NCBI RefSeq assembly: GCF_030124325.1
Contig: NZ_JASKLR010000001.1
Coordinates: forward strand, 832,200 to 896,199
DNA: 64,000 bases
DNA from: Sinorhizobium sp. 8-89
Lineage (GTDB): Bacteria; Pseudomonadota; Alphaproteobacteria; Rhizobiales; Rhizobiaceae
Reading direction: 5' to 3'
The position numbers were made by a program, and so were the translations under genes. Shown here piece by piece: positions 48,895-58,557 of this stretch; positions within the stretch are counted from its first letter, which is position 1; each line of letters opens with the position of its first letter. The notes below the pieces were generated by a model, which saw nothing but the letters and a program-made list of their open reading frames with translations, did not search any database and was not told the DNA's origin.

Positions 48895-49464
48895 ATGGCA
48901 CAAGAAAAAAGAGGTTCTCGCGAAGATCGCCAGAGCCGCGAAGAGCGCGACAGCGAATTTGTCGATAAGCTCGTCGCAATCAACCGCGTCGCCAAGGTGG
49001 TGAAGGGCGGTCGTCGTTTCGGTTTCGCAGCCCTCGTCGTCGTTGGCGACCAGAAGGGCCGTGTTGGCTTCGGTCATGGCAAGGCGCGTGAAGTGCCGGA
49101 AGCCATCCGCAAGGCGACGGAAGCTGCAAAGCGCGACCTGATCTTCGTGCCCCTTCGTGGTGGCCGCACCCTGCATCACGACGTCCATGGCCGTCACGGC
49201 GCCGGCAAGGTGCTTCTGCGGTCGGCCAAGGCCGGTACCGGTATCATCGCCGGTGGCCCGATGCGCGCCGTCTTTGAAACGCTCGGCGTTCACGACGTCG
49301 TCGCCAAGTCGACCGGTTCGTCGAACCCCTACAACATGGTTCGCGCGACTTTCGACGCGCTCAAGAACCAGATGCACCCGAAGGACATCGCGGCGCAGCG
49401 CGGCATGAAGTACGCCACGCTCCAGTCTCGTCGCGTTGCCGCCGGCGCTGCTTCCGAAGAATAA
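48895..49464 (+). CDS. rpsE: 30S ribosomal protein S5
   Basis: S5 controls accuracy at the mRNA entry and is the spectinomycin-resistance locus. The 189-residue protein has the S5 dsRNA-binding region ([22 protein letters not shown]) and [23 protein letters not shown]. An N-terminal charged extension ([18 protein letters not shown]) is typical of alphaproteobacteria. The spectinomycin-loop KVVKGG looks wild type. Confidence 0.98.
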   Translation: MAQEKRGSREDRQSREERDSEFVDKLVAINRVAKVVKGGRRFGFAALVVVGDQKGRVGFGHGKAREVPEAIRKATEAAKRDLIFVPLRGGRTLHHDVHGRHGAGKVLLRSAKAGTGIIAGGPMRAVFETLGVHDVVAKSTGSSNPYNMVRATFDALKNQMHPKDIAAQRGMKYATLQSRRVAAGAASEE

Positions 49465-49476
49465 GGGAGCTGACAG

Positions 49477-49680
49477 ATGGCTAAGAAAGAAGTTGCCAAG
49501 AAGACGATTACCGTCGAACAGATCGGTAGCCCCATTCGCCGCCCGGCCGTACAGCGTCAGACGCTCATCGGCCTGGGCCTCAACAAGATGCACCGGGTTC
49601 GCACGCTGGAAGACACTCCGGCCGTTCGCGGCATGATCCGGGCCGTCCAGCACCTCGTTCGCGTCGTCGACGAGAAGTGA
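49477..49680 (+). CDS. rpmD: 50S ribosomal protein L30
   Basis: The 67-residue protein carries the L30 signature [20 protein letters not shown] and [22 protein letters not shown]. It lies between rpsE and rplO, 12 and 13 bases from each. Confidence 0.98.
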   Translation: MAKKEVAKKTITVEQIGSPIRRPAVQRQTLIGLGLNKMHRVRTLEDTPAVRGMIRAVQHLVRVVDEK

Positions 49681-49693
49681 GGGGGATCCAGAA

Positions 49694-50164
49694 ATGAAAC
49701 TGAATGAAATCAAGGACAACGAAGGCTCGACAAAGAACCGCAAGCGTCTTGGTCGCGGTATCGGTTCCGGCTCAGGCAAGACCGGCGGCCGTGGTGTGAA
49801 GGGTCAGAAGGCTCGCTCGGGCGTTGCCATCAACGGCTTCGAAGGCGGCCAGATGCCCATCTACCGTCGTCTGCCGAAGCGCGGCTTCAACAACATCTTC
49901 GCTTCGGAGTTCGTTGTTGTGTCGCTCGGTCGCATCCAGGCAGCCGTCGACGCCAAGAAGCTCGACGCGTCGAAGACGGTCGATGCGGCTGCGCTCAAGG
50001 CTGCCGGCGTTATCCGTCGTGCCAAGGACGGCGTCCGCGTTCTCGCCGACGGTGAACTGAAGGCCAAGGTCTCGCTCGAAGTTGCCGGCGCTTCCAAGTC
50101 GGCGATGGAGAAAATCGAGAAGGCCGGTGGTTCGATCAAGCTGCTCGCAGCAGCCGCGGAATAA
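49694..50164 (+). CDS. rplO: 50S ribosomal protein L15
   Basis: L15 is a late-assembly core protein. The 156-residue product has the Gly/Lys/Arg-rich N-terminus ([26 protein letters not shown]) and [15 protein letters not shown]. Confidence 0.98.
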   Translation: MKLNEIKDNEGSTKNRKRLGRGIGSGSGKTGGRGVKGQKARSGVAINGFEGGQMPIYRRLPKRGFNNIFASEFVVVSLGRIQAAVDAKKLDASKTVDAAALKAAGVIRRAKDGVRVLADGELKAKVSLEVAGASKSAMEKIEKAGGSIKLLAAAAE

Positions 50165-50175
50165 TATGACTGATG

Positions 50176-50210
50176 AACCGCCCGGGGTGCTTCACTCCGG
50201 GCGGTTTTGC
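50176..50210 (+). terminator. Intrinsic terminator-like hairpin between rplO and secY
   Basis: A 14-bp stem (AACCGCCCGGGGTG with CACTCCGGGCGGTT, one G-T pair, loop CTT) spans 50176-50206 and is followed by TTGC. The 234-base gap before secY probably contains a new promoter. Confidence 0.8.
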
Positions 50211-50398
50211 TCCCATATGTGAGCCTCACGTTCGAAGCGGCGAATCGCTCGCCGCGGCGGGCATAGCGGAAACCACGGTGAGGCATCCGATTGCAGCGAC
50301 AATCGCCTCGCGTCCGGTTTTCCAAGACGAAAACTTACTCTTTCCGGAACTGACCGGGTTTTCCCGCTGATTCCGAAATTTGGTACGCGGAGAATCGC

Positions 50399-51739
50399 AT
50401 GGCTTCTGCAGCGGAACAGCTCGCCTCGAACCTGAATTTTTCGACTTTCGCCAAAGCGGAAGATCTGAAAAAGCGCCTCTGGTTCACGCTTGGTGCCCTT
50501 CTGGTTTACCGTCTCGGCACCTATATCCCGCTGCCCGGCCTCAACCCGGAAGCGTTTGCGCAGGCCTTCCAGGGGCAGAGCGGCGGCATTCTGGGGCTCT
50601 TCAACATGTTCTCGGGCGGTGCAGTAGAGCGCATGGCGATCTTCGCGCTCGGCATCATGCCCTACATTTCCGCCTCGATCATCGTACAGCTGATGACGTC
50701 GGTAGTTCCGGCGCTCGAGCAATTGAAGAAAGAAGGCGAGCAGGGCCGCAAGATCATCAACCAGTACACCCGCTACGGCACGGTGCTTCTTGGCGCGATG
50801 CAGGCGTATGGCATTGCCATCGGCCTCGAGAGCGGCAGTGGCCTAGTGGGCGATCCGGGTTGGTTTTTCCGGATCTCCACCGTGATTTCGCTTCTCGGCG
50901 GTACGATGTTCCTGATGTGGCTCGGTGAGCAGATCACTTCGCGCGGCATCGGCAACGGCATCTCGCTTATCATCTTTGCCGGTATCGTTGCGGCGCTTCC
51001 GTCGGCGCTGGCCGGTACGCTCGAACTTGGCCGCACAGGCGCACTCTCGACCCCGCTCATTCTCGCGATCATCGTCATGGTCGTGGCTGTGATCGCGCTG
51101 ATCGTGTTCGTCGAGCGCGCGCAGCGTCGCCTGCTGATCCAGTATCCGAAGCGCCAGGTCGGCAACCGGATGTTCCAGGGCGATACGTCGCACCTGCCGC
51201 TGAAGCTCAACACCTCGGGCGTCATCCCGGCGATCTTTGCTTCCTCGCTGCTGCTTCTGCCGGCGACGCTGGCTGGTTTTGCCAACACGGCAACGCTGCC
51301 CGGCTGGGCGACGGCGATCGTCACTGCGCTTGGTCACGGCCAGCCGCTCTATATGCTGCTCTACGGCGCAATGATTGCCTTCTTCGCCTTCTTCTACACC
51401 GCGATCGTGTTCAATCCGAAGGACACGGCGGACAATCTGAAGAAGCATGGCGGCTTCATTCCGGGCATTCGCCCGGGTGAGCGCACGGCCGAATACATCG
51501 ATTTTGTGTTGACGCGCATCACGGTCATCGGCGCGATCTATCTGATCTTCGTATGCATCCTGCCCGAAATCCTCATCTCGCAGACCGGCGTGCCGTTCTA
51601 CCTTGGTGGTACGTCGCTTTTGATTGTTGTCAGCGTGACCCTTGATACGGTAGCACAGATCCAGGGTCACCTTATTGCTCAGCAATATGAGGGGCTGATC
51701 AAGAAGTCGAAGCTGCGCGGAGGAAAGAGGGGACGATGA
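50399..51739 (+). CDS. secY: Preprotein translocase subunit SecY
   Basis: SecY is the protein-conducting channel, here 446 residues with ten predicted membrane helices. The plug and lateral gate regions are seen around [17 protein letters not shown] and [27 protein letters not shown]. The cytoplasmic loop and C-terminus ([16 protein letters not shown]) are typical. It overlaps adk by four bases. Confidence 0.98.
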   Translation: MASAAEQLASNLNFSTFAKAEDLKKRLWFTLGALLVYRLGTYIPLPGLNPEAFAQAFQGQSGGILGLFNMFSGGAVERMAIFALGIMPYISASIIVQLMTSVVPALEQLKKEGEQGRKIINQYTRYGTVLLGAMQAYGIAIGLESGSGLVGDPGWFFRISTVISLLGGTMFLMWLGEQITSRGIGNGISLIIFAGIVAALPSALAGTLELGRTGALSTPLILAIIVMVVAVIALIVFVERAQRRLLIQYPKRQVGNRMFQGDTSHLPLKLNTSGVIPAIFASSLLLLPATLAGFANTATLPGWATAIVTALGHGQPLYMLLYGAMIAFFAFFYTAIVFNPKDTADNLKKHGGFIPGIRPGERTAEYIDFVLTRITVIGAIYLIFVCILPEILISQTGVPFYLGGTSLLIVVSVTLDTVAQIQGHLIAQQYEGLIKKSKLRGGKRGR

Positions 51740-52314
51740 GACTGATTTTTTTGGGACCGCCGGGTGCTGGCAAAGGAACACAGGCCAAGCTTCTGACGGA
51801 GAGATACGGCATTCCGCAGCTTTCCACAGGCGACATGCTGCGGGCGGCCGTGGCTCAGGCGACTGAAGTGGGCAAGCGGGCAAAGGCGGTCATGGATGCC
51901 GGCCAGCTCGTTTCCGACGAAATCGTCAATGAAATCGTCTCTGATCGTATCGATGCGCCGGACTGCGCCAAGGGGTTCATCCTCGACGGTTATCCGCGCA
52001 CCGTGCCGCAGGCCGTGGCGCTGGACCTGATGCTTGAAAGCAAGGGCCTGAAACTCGATGCCGTCATCGAGCTGAAAGTCGATGAGGCAGCTCTTGTGCG
52101 GCGGATGGAGAATCGCGTAGCGGAAACTGTCGCGGCGGGCGGAACCGTTCGCTCCGACGACAATCCGGAAGCCTTCAAGCGCCGCCTGACGGAATACCGC
52201 GAAAAGACGGCTCCGCTGTCGGAATACTATGCCGGTACAGGCCAGTTGAAGACTGTGGACGGCATGGCGGACGTGAATACGGTAACCGCCGAAATCGAGA
52301 AGATTCTGGCTTAG
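51736..52314 (+). CDS. adk: Adenylate kinase (short form)
   Basis: Adenylate kinase interconverts 2 ADP with ATP and AMP. The 192-residue form has the P-loop [10 protein letters not shown] (7-16), STGDMLRA, and GYPRT. It lacks the long LID insertion with zinc-type motif, as usual in alphaproteobacteria. ATG overlaps the secY stop (ATGA), implying coupling. Confidence 0.97.
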   Translation: MRLIFLGPPGAGKGTQAKLLTERYGIPQLSTGDMLRAAVAQATEVGKRAKAVMDAGQLVSDEIVNEIVSDRIDAPDCAKGFILDGYPRTVPQAVALDLMLESKGLKLDAVIELKVDEAALVRRMENRVAETVAAGGTVRSDDNPEAFKRRLTEYREKTAPLSEYYAGTGQLKTVDGMADVNTVTAEIEKILA

Positions 52315-52547
52315 ACATTTGTCTTTGCCAAAATGGAACCACCGGGGGAGTTGACTTTTCCGGCCGATTCCTCCAAAGACAGCGTCAACTCGCGACATGA
52401 GAAGCGATCGGCGCGGTCTTCAAAGCAATGAAGTCCGGGTACGGTCGTTTTTGACGTGTCTCGAACCTCAATTAACGTGCGGCTCTTCGAGGTCGCGTAA
52501 CGAAGCACCTATTGCCGGATGGCAACTGGAACGCAAGGAGAATAGAC

Positions 52548-52916
52548 GTGGCACGTATCGCTGGCGTCAACATCCCGACCGCAAAGCGCGTCGTCATCGC
52601 GCTGACGTATATTCACGGGATCGGCACGAAATTCGCACAGGAAATCATCGAGAAGGTCGGTATTCCGGCTGATCGCCGCGTGCATCAGTTGACGGATGCT
52701 GAGGTCCTTCAGATCCGTGAAACGATCGACCGTGACTACCAGGTCGAGGGCGATCTGCGTCGCGAAACCTCGATGAACATCAAGCGCCTGATGGATCTCG
52801 GCTGCTACCGTGGCCTTCGCCATCGTCGCGGTCTGCCGGTGCGCGGTCAGCGCACGCACACCAACGCCCGCACCCGCAAGGGTCCGGCAAAGGCGATCGC
52901 CGGCAAGAAGAAGTAA
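52548..52916 (+). CDS. rpsM: 30S ribosomal protein S13
   Basis: S13 contacts the P-site tRNA and the 50S subunit. The 122-residue protein starts at GTG 52548 with GCAAGGAGAAT upstream ([26 protein letters not shown]) and ends with [25 protein letters not shown] 233-base gap after adk probably holds its promoter. Confidence 0.97.
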   Translation: MARIAGVNIPTAKRVVIALTYIHGIGTKFAQEIIEKVGIPADRRVHQLTDAEVLQIRETIDRDYQVEGDLRRETSMNIKRLMDLGCYRGLRHRRGLPVRGQRTHTNARTRKGPAKAIAGKKK

Positions 52917-52936
52917 TTTCCCGAAAAGGGAAGGCG

Positions 52937-52968
52937 GGAGGCTGGCGTCGTGCGCCGGCCTCCTTTTG
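52937..52968 (+). terminator. Intrinsic terminator-like hairpin between rpsM and rpsK
   Basis: An 11-bp stem GGAGGCTGGCG/CGCCGGCCTCC (one G-T pair, loop TCGTG) is followed by TTTTG. It divides the alpha operon and should cause partial termination or attenuation, since rpsK has no obvious strong promoter. Confidence 0.8.
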
Positions 52969-53145
52969 CAGTTTGGGAGGGCGATCTGCCCGACCGTCGC
53001 GGGCCGGTATCGGCGTCGCGAAAAATCCGTCGAGCCGGCGCGCCGGTTCGGCAAGAAGTGAAGATGCAGGGCAGGGGACGAACAATCCTTTTCCCGGTGG
53101 AGCCGCTGGAATTACGGCGGTGCAGAGATCTAAGAAAGGGATCCA

Positions 53146-53535
53146 ATGGCCAAGGAAGCCACCCGCGTTCGCCGCCGCGAGCGCAAGAACATCACGTCTG
53201 GCGTCGCACACGTCAATTCGTCGTTCAACAACACGATGATCACCATCACCGACGCACAGGGCAATGCAATTGCCTGGTCGTCCGCCGGTGCAAAGGGTTT
53301 CAAGGGTTCGCGTAAGTCGACCCCGTTTGCCGCTCAGATCGCGGCTGAAGACTGCGCCAAGAAGGCTCAGGAGCACGGCATGAAGTCGCTGGAAGTGGAA
53401 GTTTGCGGTCCGGGTTCGGGTCGTGAGTCCGCACTTCGCGCGCTCCAGGCTGCGGGCTTCATGATCACGTCGATCCGCGATGTGACCCCGATCCCGCACA
53501 ACGGCTGCCGCCCGCGCAAGAAGCGCCGCGTCTGA
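53146..53535 (+). CDS. rpsK: 30S ribosomal protein S11
   Basis: S11 forms the 30S platform. The 129-residue sequence [30 protein letters not shown]...[13 protein letters not shown] is standard. Confidence 0.98.
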
Positions 53536-53638
53536 TCATATGCATTCAACATCCCGGTGAGGGCGTTCAGGCGCTCTCCCGGACTTCGGGGCTCGGTTGT
53601 CACGATTGGATGGTGGCAACGAACGGAAGGCAGAAAAC

Positions 53639-54649
53639 ATGATCCAGAAAAATTGGCAGGAATTGATCAAGCCGAACAAGGTGGAGTTCGCCTCCTCCGG
53701 CCGCACCAAGGCAACGTTGGTCGCGGAGCCGCTTGAGCGCGGCTTTGGCCTGACGCTTGGTAACGCGCTTCGCCGCGTGCTTCTGTCGTCGCTGCGCGGT
53801 GCTGCTGTTACCGCGGTGCAGATCGACGGCGTGCTGCACGAGTTCTCCTCGATCCCGGGCGTCCGGGAAGACGTGACCGACATCGTGCTCAATATCAAGG
53901 AAATCGCCATCAAGATGGATGGCGACGACGCAAAGCGCATGGTCGTGCGCAAGCAGGGCCCGGGCGTCGTTACGGCCGGTGACATTCAGACGGTTGGCGA
54001 CATCGAGATCCTCAACCCGAACCATGTGATCTGCACCCTCGACGAGGGCGCGGAAATCCGCATGGAGTTCACCGTAAACAACGGCAAGGGCTATGTGCCG
54101 GCTGACCGCAACCGCTCGGAAGATGCGCCGATTGGCCTCATTCCGGTCGACAGCCTGTACTCTCCGGTCAAGAAGGTCTCTTACAAGGTGGAAAACACCC
54201 GTGAAGGCCAGGTTCTCGACTATGACAAGCTGACGATGTCCATCGAAACCGATGGCTCTGTCACCGGTGAAGATGCGATCGCCTTTGCGGCGCGCATCCT
54301 TCAGGACCAGCTGTCGGTCTTCGTCAACTTCGAAGAGCCGCACAAGGAAGCAGAGGAAGAGGCAGTCACCGAACTCGCCTTCAACCCGGCGCTTCTCAAG
54401 AAGGTCGACGAACTGGAACTCTCCGTCCGTTCGGCCAACTGCCTGAAGAACGACAACATCGTCTATATCGGCGACCTCATTCAGAAGACCGAAGCAGAAA
54501 TGCTCCGCACACCGAATTTTGGTCGCAAGTCGCTGAACGAAATCAAAGAAGTTCTCGCTTCCATGGGCCTGCACCTCGGCATGGAAGTGCCGTCCTGGCC
54601 GCCTGAGAACATCGAAGATCTCGCCAAGCGTTACGAAGACCAGTACTAA
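53639..54649 (+). CDS. rpoA: RNA polymerase subunit alpha
   Basis: The alpha dimer scaffolds RNA polymerase; its C-terminal domain binds UP-elements and activators. The 336-residue protein begins [17 protein letters not shown], with N-domain [15 protein letters not shown] and C-domain (about 255-325: [44 protein letters not shown]). ATG 53639 is preferred over 53597. Confidence 0.98.
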   Translation: MIQKNWQELIKPNKVEFASSGRTKATLVAEPLERGFGLTLGNALRRVLLSSLRGAAVTAVQIDGVLHEFSSIPGVREDVTDIVLNIKEIAIKMDGDDAKRMVVRKQGPGVVTAGDIQTVGDIEILNPNHVICTLDEGAEIRMEFTVNNGKGYVPADRNRSEDAPIGLIPVDSLYSPVKKVSYKVENTREGQVLDYDKLTMSIETDGSVTGEDAIAFAARILQDQLSVFVNFEEPHKEAEEEAVTELAFNPALLKKVDELELSVRSANCLKNDNIVYIGDLIQKTEAEMLRTPNFGRKSLNEIKEVLASMGLHLGMEVPSWPPENIEDLAKRYEDQY

Positions 54650-54792
54650 GGCCGCACGCGTTCGAGAGAACGCGTGAAGCTGGCCTTAGAGAGTTTAACT
54701 GCGTATTTATCGCTTCAAGCCTTCGGCTCTCAGCGGGATATACGCGCCGTTTTAGACTGCGGGCGGATGCCTGCAAGTAAAGGAGAATAGCC

Positions 54793-55218
54793 ATGCGCCA
54801 CGGTAAAGCCGGCCGCAAGCTGAATAGAACCGCCAGCCACCGCAAGGCGATGTTTGCCAACATGGCAGCTTCGCTGATCGAACACGAACAGATCGTCACG
54901 ACCCTGCCGAAGGCAAAGGAAATCCGTCCGATCGTCGAAAAGCTTGTCACGCTCGGCAAGCGCGGCGACCTGCATGCCCGCCGTCAGGCGATCTCGCAGA
55001 TCCGCGACGCCGCCGTCGTCTCGAAGCTGTTCGACACGATCGCATCGCGTTACGCCACCCGCAACGGCGGCTACCTGCGCATCATGAAGGCAGGCTTCCG
55101 TCATGGCGACAACGCCGCTCTCGCCGTCATCGAATTCGTTGACCGCGATGTCGATGCCAAGGGTGCGAAGGACCGTGCTCGCGTTGCAGCCGAAGCCGAG
55201 GCGGCCGAAGCAGCCTGA
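54793..55218 (+). CDS. rplQ: 50S ribosomal protein L17
   Basis: L17 lies near the tunnel exit. The 141-residue protein [46 protein letters not shown] is standard. It closes the alpha operon and is followed by a RIME-like element and terminator. Confidence 0.98.
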   Translation: MRHGKAGRKLNRTASHRKAMFANMAASLIEHEQIVTTLPKAKEIRPIVEKLVTLGKRGDLHARRQAISQIRDAAVVSKLFDTIASRYATRNGGYLRIMKAGFRHGDNAALAVIEFVDRDVDAKGAKDRARVAAEAEAAEAA

Positions 55219-55221
55219 TCG

Positions 55222-55327
55222 CTACCGCATGTTCCTTAGATCGGAGCCGATAAAAGGATAAAAACATGCAGCAATTCAAAATGCTACAGAACCTTTTGCG
55301 CGCCCGGTAAGACGCGTGGCGCTGCAG
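55222..55327 (-). repeat. RIME-like element, copy 4 (inverted)
   Basis: It reads in the opposite orientation: 'catgttccttagatcggagc', then 'aacatgcagcaattcaaaat' and 'gctacag', then a GC-rich module (CGCGCCCGGTAAGACGCG). Position is immediately after rplQ. Confidence 0.85.
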
Positions 55328-55345
55328 GAAGCGATCGAAGAAACT

Positions 55346-55380
55346 GAGCGGCCGGGTGATTGTCACCCGGCCGCTTTTTC
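55346..55380. terminator. Bidirectional terminator between rplQ and msrQ
   Basis: A 12-bp perfect stem GCGGCCGGGTGA/TCACCCGGCCGC (loop TTG, 55348-55374) is followed by TTTTT on the plus strand. On the minus strand the msrQ stop codon (55363-55365) lies within the stem. Confidence 0.92.
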
Positions 55381-56019
55381 CATTGCGGAACGAGTTGGGA
55401 CTGCCTGCTGACGCTTCCAGCGAAGGAAACGCGTTCGCACCGCCCGCCACCCAAGGAGCAGGGTGACGAGGGCGAGATAAAGCACCTGCTCCGGCCCCAC
55501 CACCTTCACAGCCATGGCGAAATGAAGAGCGCCGGCAGCCGCTATCACATAGGCCAGTCGATGAAGCTTGTTCCATCGTGGTCCGAGCCTGCGGATCGAC
55601 CAATTGTTCGACGTGAGCGCAAGGGGAAGCAACATCGCGAGCGCAGCCATGCCTATGGTTATGAAAGGCCGGCGAGCTATATCGGCGATGATCGGCTGAA
55701 TTCGCAGCGTCTGGTCCAGCACCATATAGGCCAGAAAGTGCATCAGAGCATAGTAGAAGGCGAGCAGGCCGAGCGCGCGACGGTATCGCAGCCAGTTTAT
55801 GCCGAAAAGATCACGGATCGGCGTGATCGTCAGCGTCGCGACCAGGAAGCGAAGCGCCCAAAGGCCCAGCAGATGCTCGAACTCCTTGACGGCGTTGCCG
55901 GGCAGCTGTCCTGTTGCGCCAAGATAGAAGGCCGATATCGCCGGACCGAAGCCGAGCGCGTAGAGCACCCAGACGGACGGACCATGGAAGCGCTTCGGCA
56001 GGGCGGGGAGGATGGCCAT
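55363..56019 (-). CDS. msrQ: Heme-containing membrane subunit MsrQ of methionine sulfoxide reductase
   Basis: MsrQ passes electrons from the quinone pool to the periplasmic MsrP, which repairs methionine sulfoxide in envelope proteins. The 218-residue protein has about six hydrophobic segments (for example YALGFGPAISAFYLGA, RRALGLLAFYYALMHFLAYM, LHRLAYVIAAAGALHFAM), with several His that can ligate heme. Start ATG 56019 lies two bases after the msrP stop (56022), so the two genes are coupled. Confidence 0.93.
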   Translation of the reverse strand: MAILPALPKRFHGPSVWVLYALGFGPAISAFYLGATGQLPGNAVKEFEHLLGLWALRFLVATLTITPIRDLFGINWLRYRRALGLLAFYYALMHFLAYMVLDQTLRIQPIIADIARRPFITIGMAALAMLLPLALTSNNWSIRRLGPRWNKLHRLAYVIAAAGALHFAMAVKVVGPEQVLYLALVTLLLGWRAVRTRFLRWKRQQAVPTRSAMEKAAG

Positions 56020-56021
56020 CG

Positions 56022-56963
56022 TCAGAAATTCGCTCCTAGATCCATACCGGAATAGAGGCTGGCGACTTCCTCTCCATACCCGTTGAAGGGGAGCGTGTCG
56101 CGCCGATTGGCGCCGAAGAAGCCGCCTTCGCCGATGCGATTCTCCGTTGCCTGGCTCCAGCGCGGGTGATCGACGGCAGGGTTCACATTGGCGTAGAAGC
56201 CGTACTCGGTCGGAGCGCTGAGATTCCACGTGCAGGGCGGCGCCGTCTCGGTCAGTGAGATTCGAACGATCGACTTGATCCCCTTGAAGCCGTACTTCCA
56301 CGGCACCACCAGCCGGATCGGCGCGCCATTCTGGTTCGGCAGGGTCTTGCCATAAAGTCCGACCGAAAGGATCGTCAGCGGGTGTCGTGCCTCGTCCAGC
56401 CGCAGGCCTTCGCGATAGGGCCATTCCAGCGGCTGGAAATAGCCGGCCTGGCCGGGCATTTCCTCAGGCCTTACGACGGTCTCGAAGGCGACGTATTTGG
56501 CGCTCCCGAGCGGTTCGACCTTGTCGAGAAGTGCCGCCAGCGGAAAGCCGATCCACGGGATGACCATCGACCAGGCCTCGACACAGCGCATGCGATAGAT
56601 CCGCTCTTCAAGGGGGAAGGCCAGAAGCTCCTCAAGCCCGAATTCCTTCGGCTTGCCAACCAGGCCGTCGACTTTCACCGCCCAGGGCGACGGCTTGAAC
56701 GCCCCGGCATTGGCGGCTGGATCACCTTTGCCAGTGCCGAATTCGTAGTAGTTGTTGTAGCTCGTTACGTCTTCCTCAGGCGTCATGGCCTCATCGATCT
56801 TGTACGGGCTCGCCGAGGCCTTGAGCGCGGCCGCACCCGCGGCCGTCGCCCCACCCAGGACCAACCCGCCGGCTGCGGCCGTAAGAAATGTCCTTCGATT
56901 GAGGAAGAAGCGTTCGGGCGTTATCTCTGACGCAGCGATACACGGCGGGCGGTAGGCAGGCAT
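56022..56963 (-). CDS. msrP: Periplasmic methionine sulfoxide reductase catalytic subunit MsrP
   Basis: MsrP is a molybdopterin enzyme that reduces free and protein-bound methionine sulfoxide. The 313-residue protein has a Tat signal (twin-Arg at 23-24 in [12 protein letters not shown]). The Mo-binding Cys127 is in [14 protein letters not shown], and [14 protein letters not shown] is typical of the SUOX fold. GAGGAAG precedes ATG 56963. It is followed by msrQ. Confidence 0.95.
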   Translation of the reverse strand: MPAYRPPCIAASEITPERFFLNRRTFLTAAAGGLVLGGATAAGAAALKASASPYKIDEAMTPEEDVTSYNNYYEFGTGKGDPAANAGAFKPSPWAVKVDGLVGKPKEFGLEELLAFPLEERIYRMRCVEAWSMVIPWIGFPLAALLDKVEPLGSAKYVAFETVVRPEEMPGQAGYFQPLEWPYREGLRLDEARHPLTILSVGLYGKTLPNQNGAPIRLVVPWKYGFKGIKSIVRISLTETAPPCTWNLSAPTEYGFYANVNPAVDHPRWSQATENRIGEGGFFGANRRDTLPFNGYGEEVASLYSGMDLGANF

Positions 56964-57159
56964 GGTACTTCCTCGATAACGATGGCTGACATAAGATATT
57001 AGGTCCTGAACCCAGATGATCAGAGTTTCAATCACTGGAAAAGGTCCGCGGGACCACGTTTTCGTGCGTTGGCCGTGAGTGTTACCCCGTTCAGCCGTTT
57101 GCCTTTTTTCTCACGAAATCCTATCTGAACGTAGCGGCAACGAAAGGGAGAAGTGCTAC

Positions 57160-58557
57160 ATGATCTTTGGCCGTCGAGCATTGGTTCCGCTTGTCCTTGC
57201 GGTTGGACTGTCCGTTCCGGCGGTGGCGCAGGACGCGAAGGTCGTGCCCGAATCCCGCGCCGAGATGCAGCTTTCCTTTGCGCCTCTGGTCAAGCAGACG
57301 GCGAATGCCGTGGTGAACGTCTATGCCGAACGGGTCGTCGAGCGGCGGTCGGTTTTTGCCGGTGATCCCTTCTTCGAAGAGTTCTTCGGCCAACGCATGC
57401 CGAACAGGACCGAAAAACAGTCGTCGCTCGGGTCGGGCGTGATCGTCGGTCGGAACGGCGTCGTCGTCACGAACAACCACGTTATCGAGGGCGCTGACGA
57501 CATCAAGGTCGCGCTTGCCGACGGTCGTGAATTTCCCTGCAAGATCATGCTCAAGGATGACCGGCTGGACCTGGCCGTTCTGAAGATCCAGTCGGACGGG
57601 CCGTTCGACATCATTCCCATCGGCGATTCCGACGCCGTCGAGGTGGGCGATCTGGTTCTCGCGATGGGCAATCCGTTCGGCGTCGGCCAGACGGTCACGA
57701 GCGGCATCGTATCGGCGCTCGCCCGTAACCAGATTACCTCCGGTGACTTCGGCTTCTTTATTCAGACGGACGCCGCCATCAATCCAGGCAATTCCGGCGG
57801 TGGTCTGATCGACATGAACGGGCAACTGATCGGCATCAATACGGCGATCTTTTCGAGGGGCGGTGGCTCCAACGGCGTCGGCTTCGCTATTCCCGCCAAT
57901 CTGGTCAAGGTCTTTGTCGCGTCCGCGGAGGGCGGCGGCGGCTCCTTCATCCGTCCCTTCCTCGGCGCGACCTTTGAACCTGTCACGTCCGAGGTGGCCG
58001 AGGCGCTCGGGCTCGACCGGGCACGCGGCGCACTGGTCACTGCCGTCGCCGCGGACGGTCCGGCCGCAGCCGCTGGCATCGAGTCCGGGCAAGTGGTTAC
58101 CGCGGTCAACGGCATTGCCGTCGAGCACCCCGACGCGCTCGGTTATCGCCTGACGACCGTCGGCATCGGTCACGAAGCGCGCGTGACGATTTCCGACAAC
58201 GGAGACACGCGCGACGTCGTCCTGAAGCTCGAGCAGGCACCGGAGACCTCGCCGCGTGATGAGCGCTTGATCGAGGGGCGCAATCCTTTCGCTGGTGCAG
58301 TGGTGGCAAATCTCTCACCCCGGCTGGCGGAAGAGTTGCGCATGCCGACTTCCCTACAAGGTGTCGTCGTAACCGAGATCAACCGTGGCTCACCGGCGGC
58401 CCGTATTGGCCTCGAACCGAAGGACATCGTCCGCTCGGTCAACGGAACGGTCATCGACAGTTCGGAGACGCTGGAGACCGTGATGGCTGAGGACGCATCC
58501 GTCTGGCGCGTCGAAATTGAGCGCGACGGCCAGATCATCCGACAGTTCTTCCGATGA
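57160..58557 (+). CDS. DegP/HtrA-type periplasmic serine protease
   Basis: The protein is a quality-control protease of 465 residues. A signal peptide (residues 1 to about 23) is followed by a trypsin-like domain with catalytic His107 (TNNHVIEGA), Asp137 (DDRLDLAVLKI) and Ser212 (INPGNSGGGLID), then two PDZ domains (about 260-350 and 365-455). The start ATG 57160 has AAGGGAG upstream; longer frames add no signal features. It overlaps rarA by four bases. Confidence 0.95.
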   Translation: MIFGRRALVPLVLAVGLSVPAVAQDAKVVPESRAEMQLSFAPLVKQTANAVVNVYAERVVERRSVFAGDPFFEEFFGQRMPNRTEKQSSLGSGVIVGRNGVVVTNNHVIEGADDIKVALADGREFPCKIMLKDDRLDLAVLKIQSDGPFDIIPIGDSDAVEVGDLVLAMGNPFGVGQTVTSGIVSALARNQITSGDFGFFIQTDAAINPGNSGGGLIDMNGQLIGINTAIFSRGGGSNGVGFAIPANLVKVFVASAEGGGGSFIRPFLGATFEPVTSEVAEALGLDRARGALVTAVAADGPAAAAGIESGQVVTAVNGIAVEHPDALGYRLTTVGIGHEARVTISDNGDTRDVVLKLEQAPETSPRDERLIEGRNPFAGAVVANLSPRLAEELRMPTSLQGVVVTEINRGSPAARIGLEPKDIVRSVNGTVIDSSETLETVMAEDASVWRVEIERDGQIIRQFFR

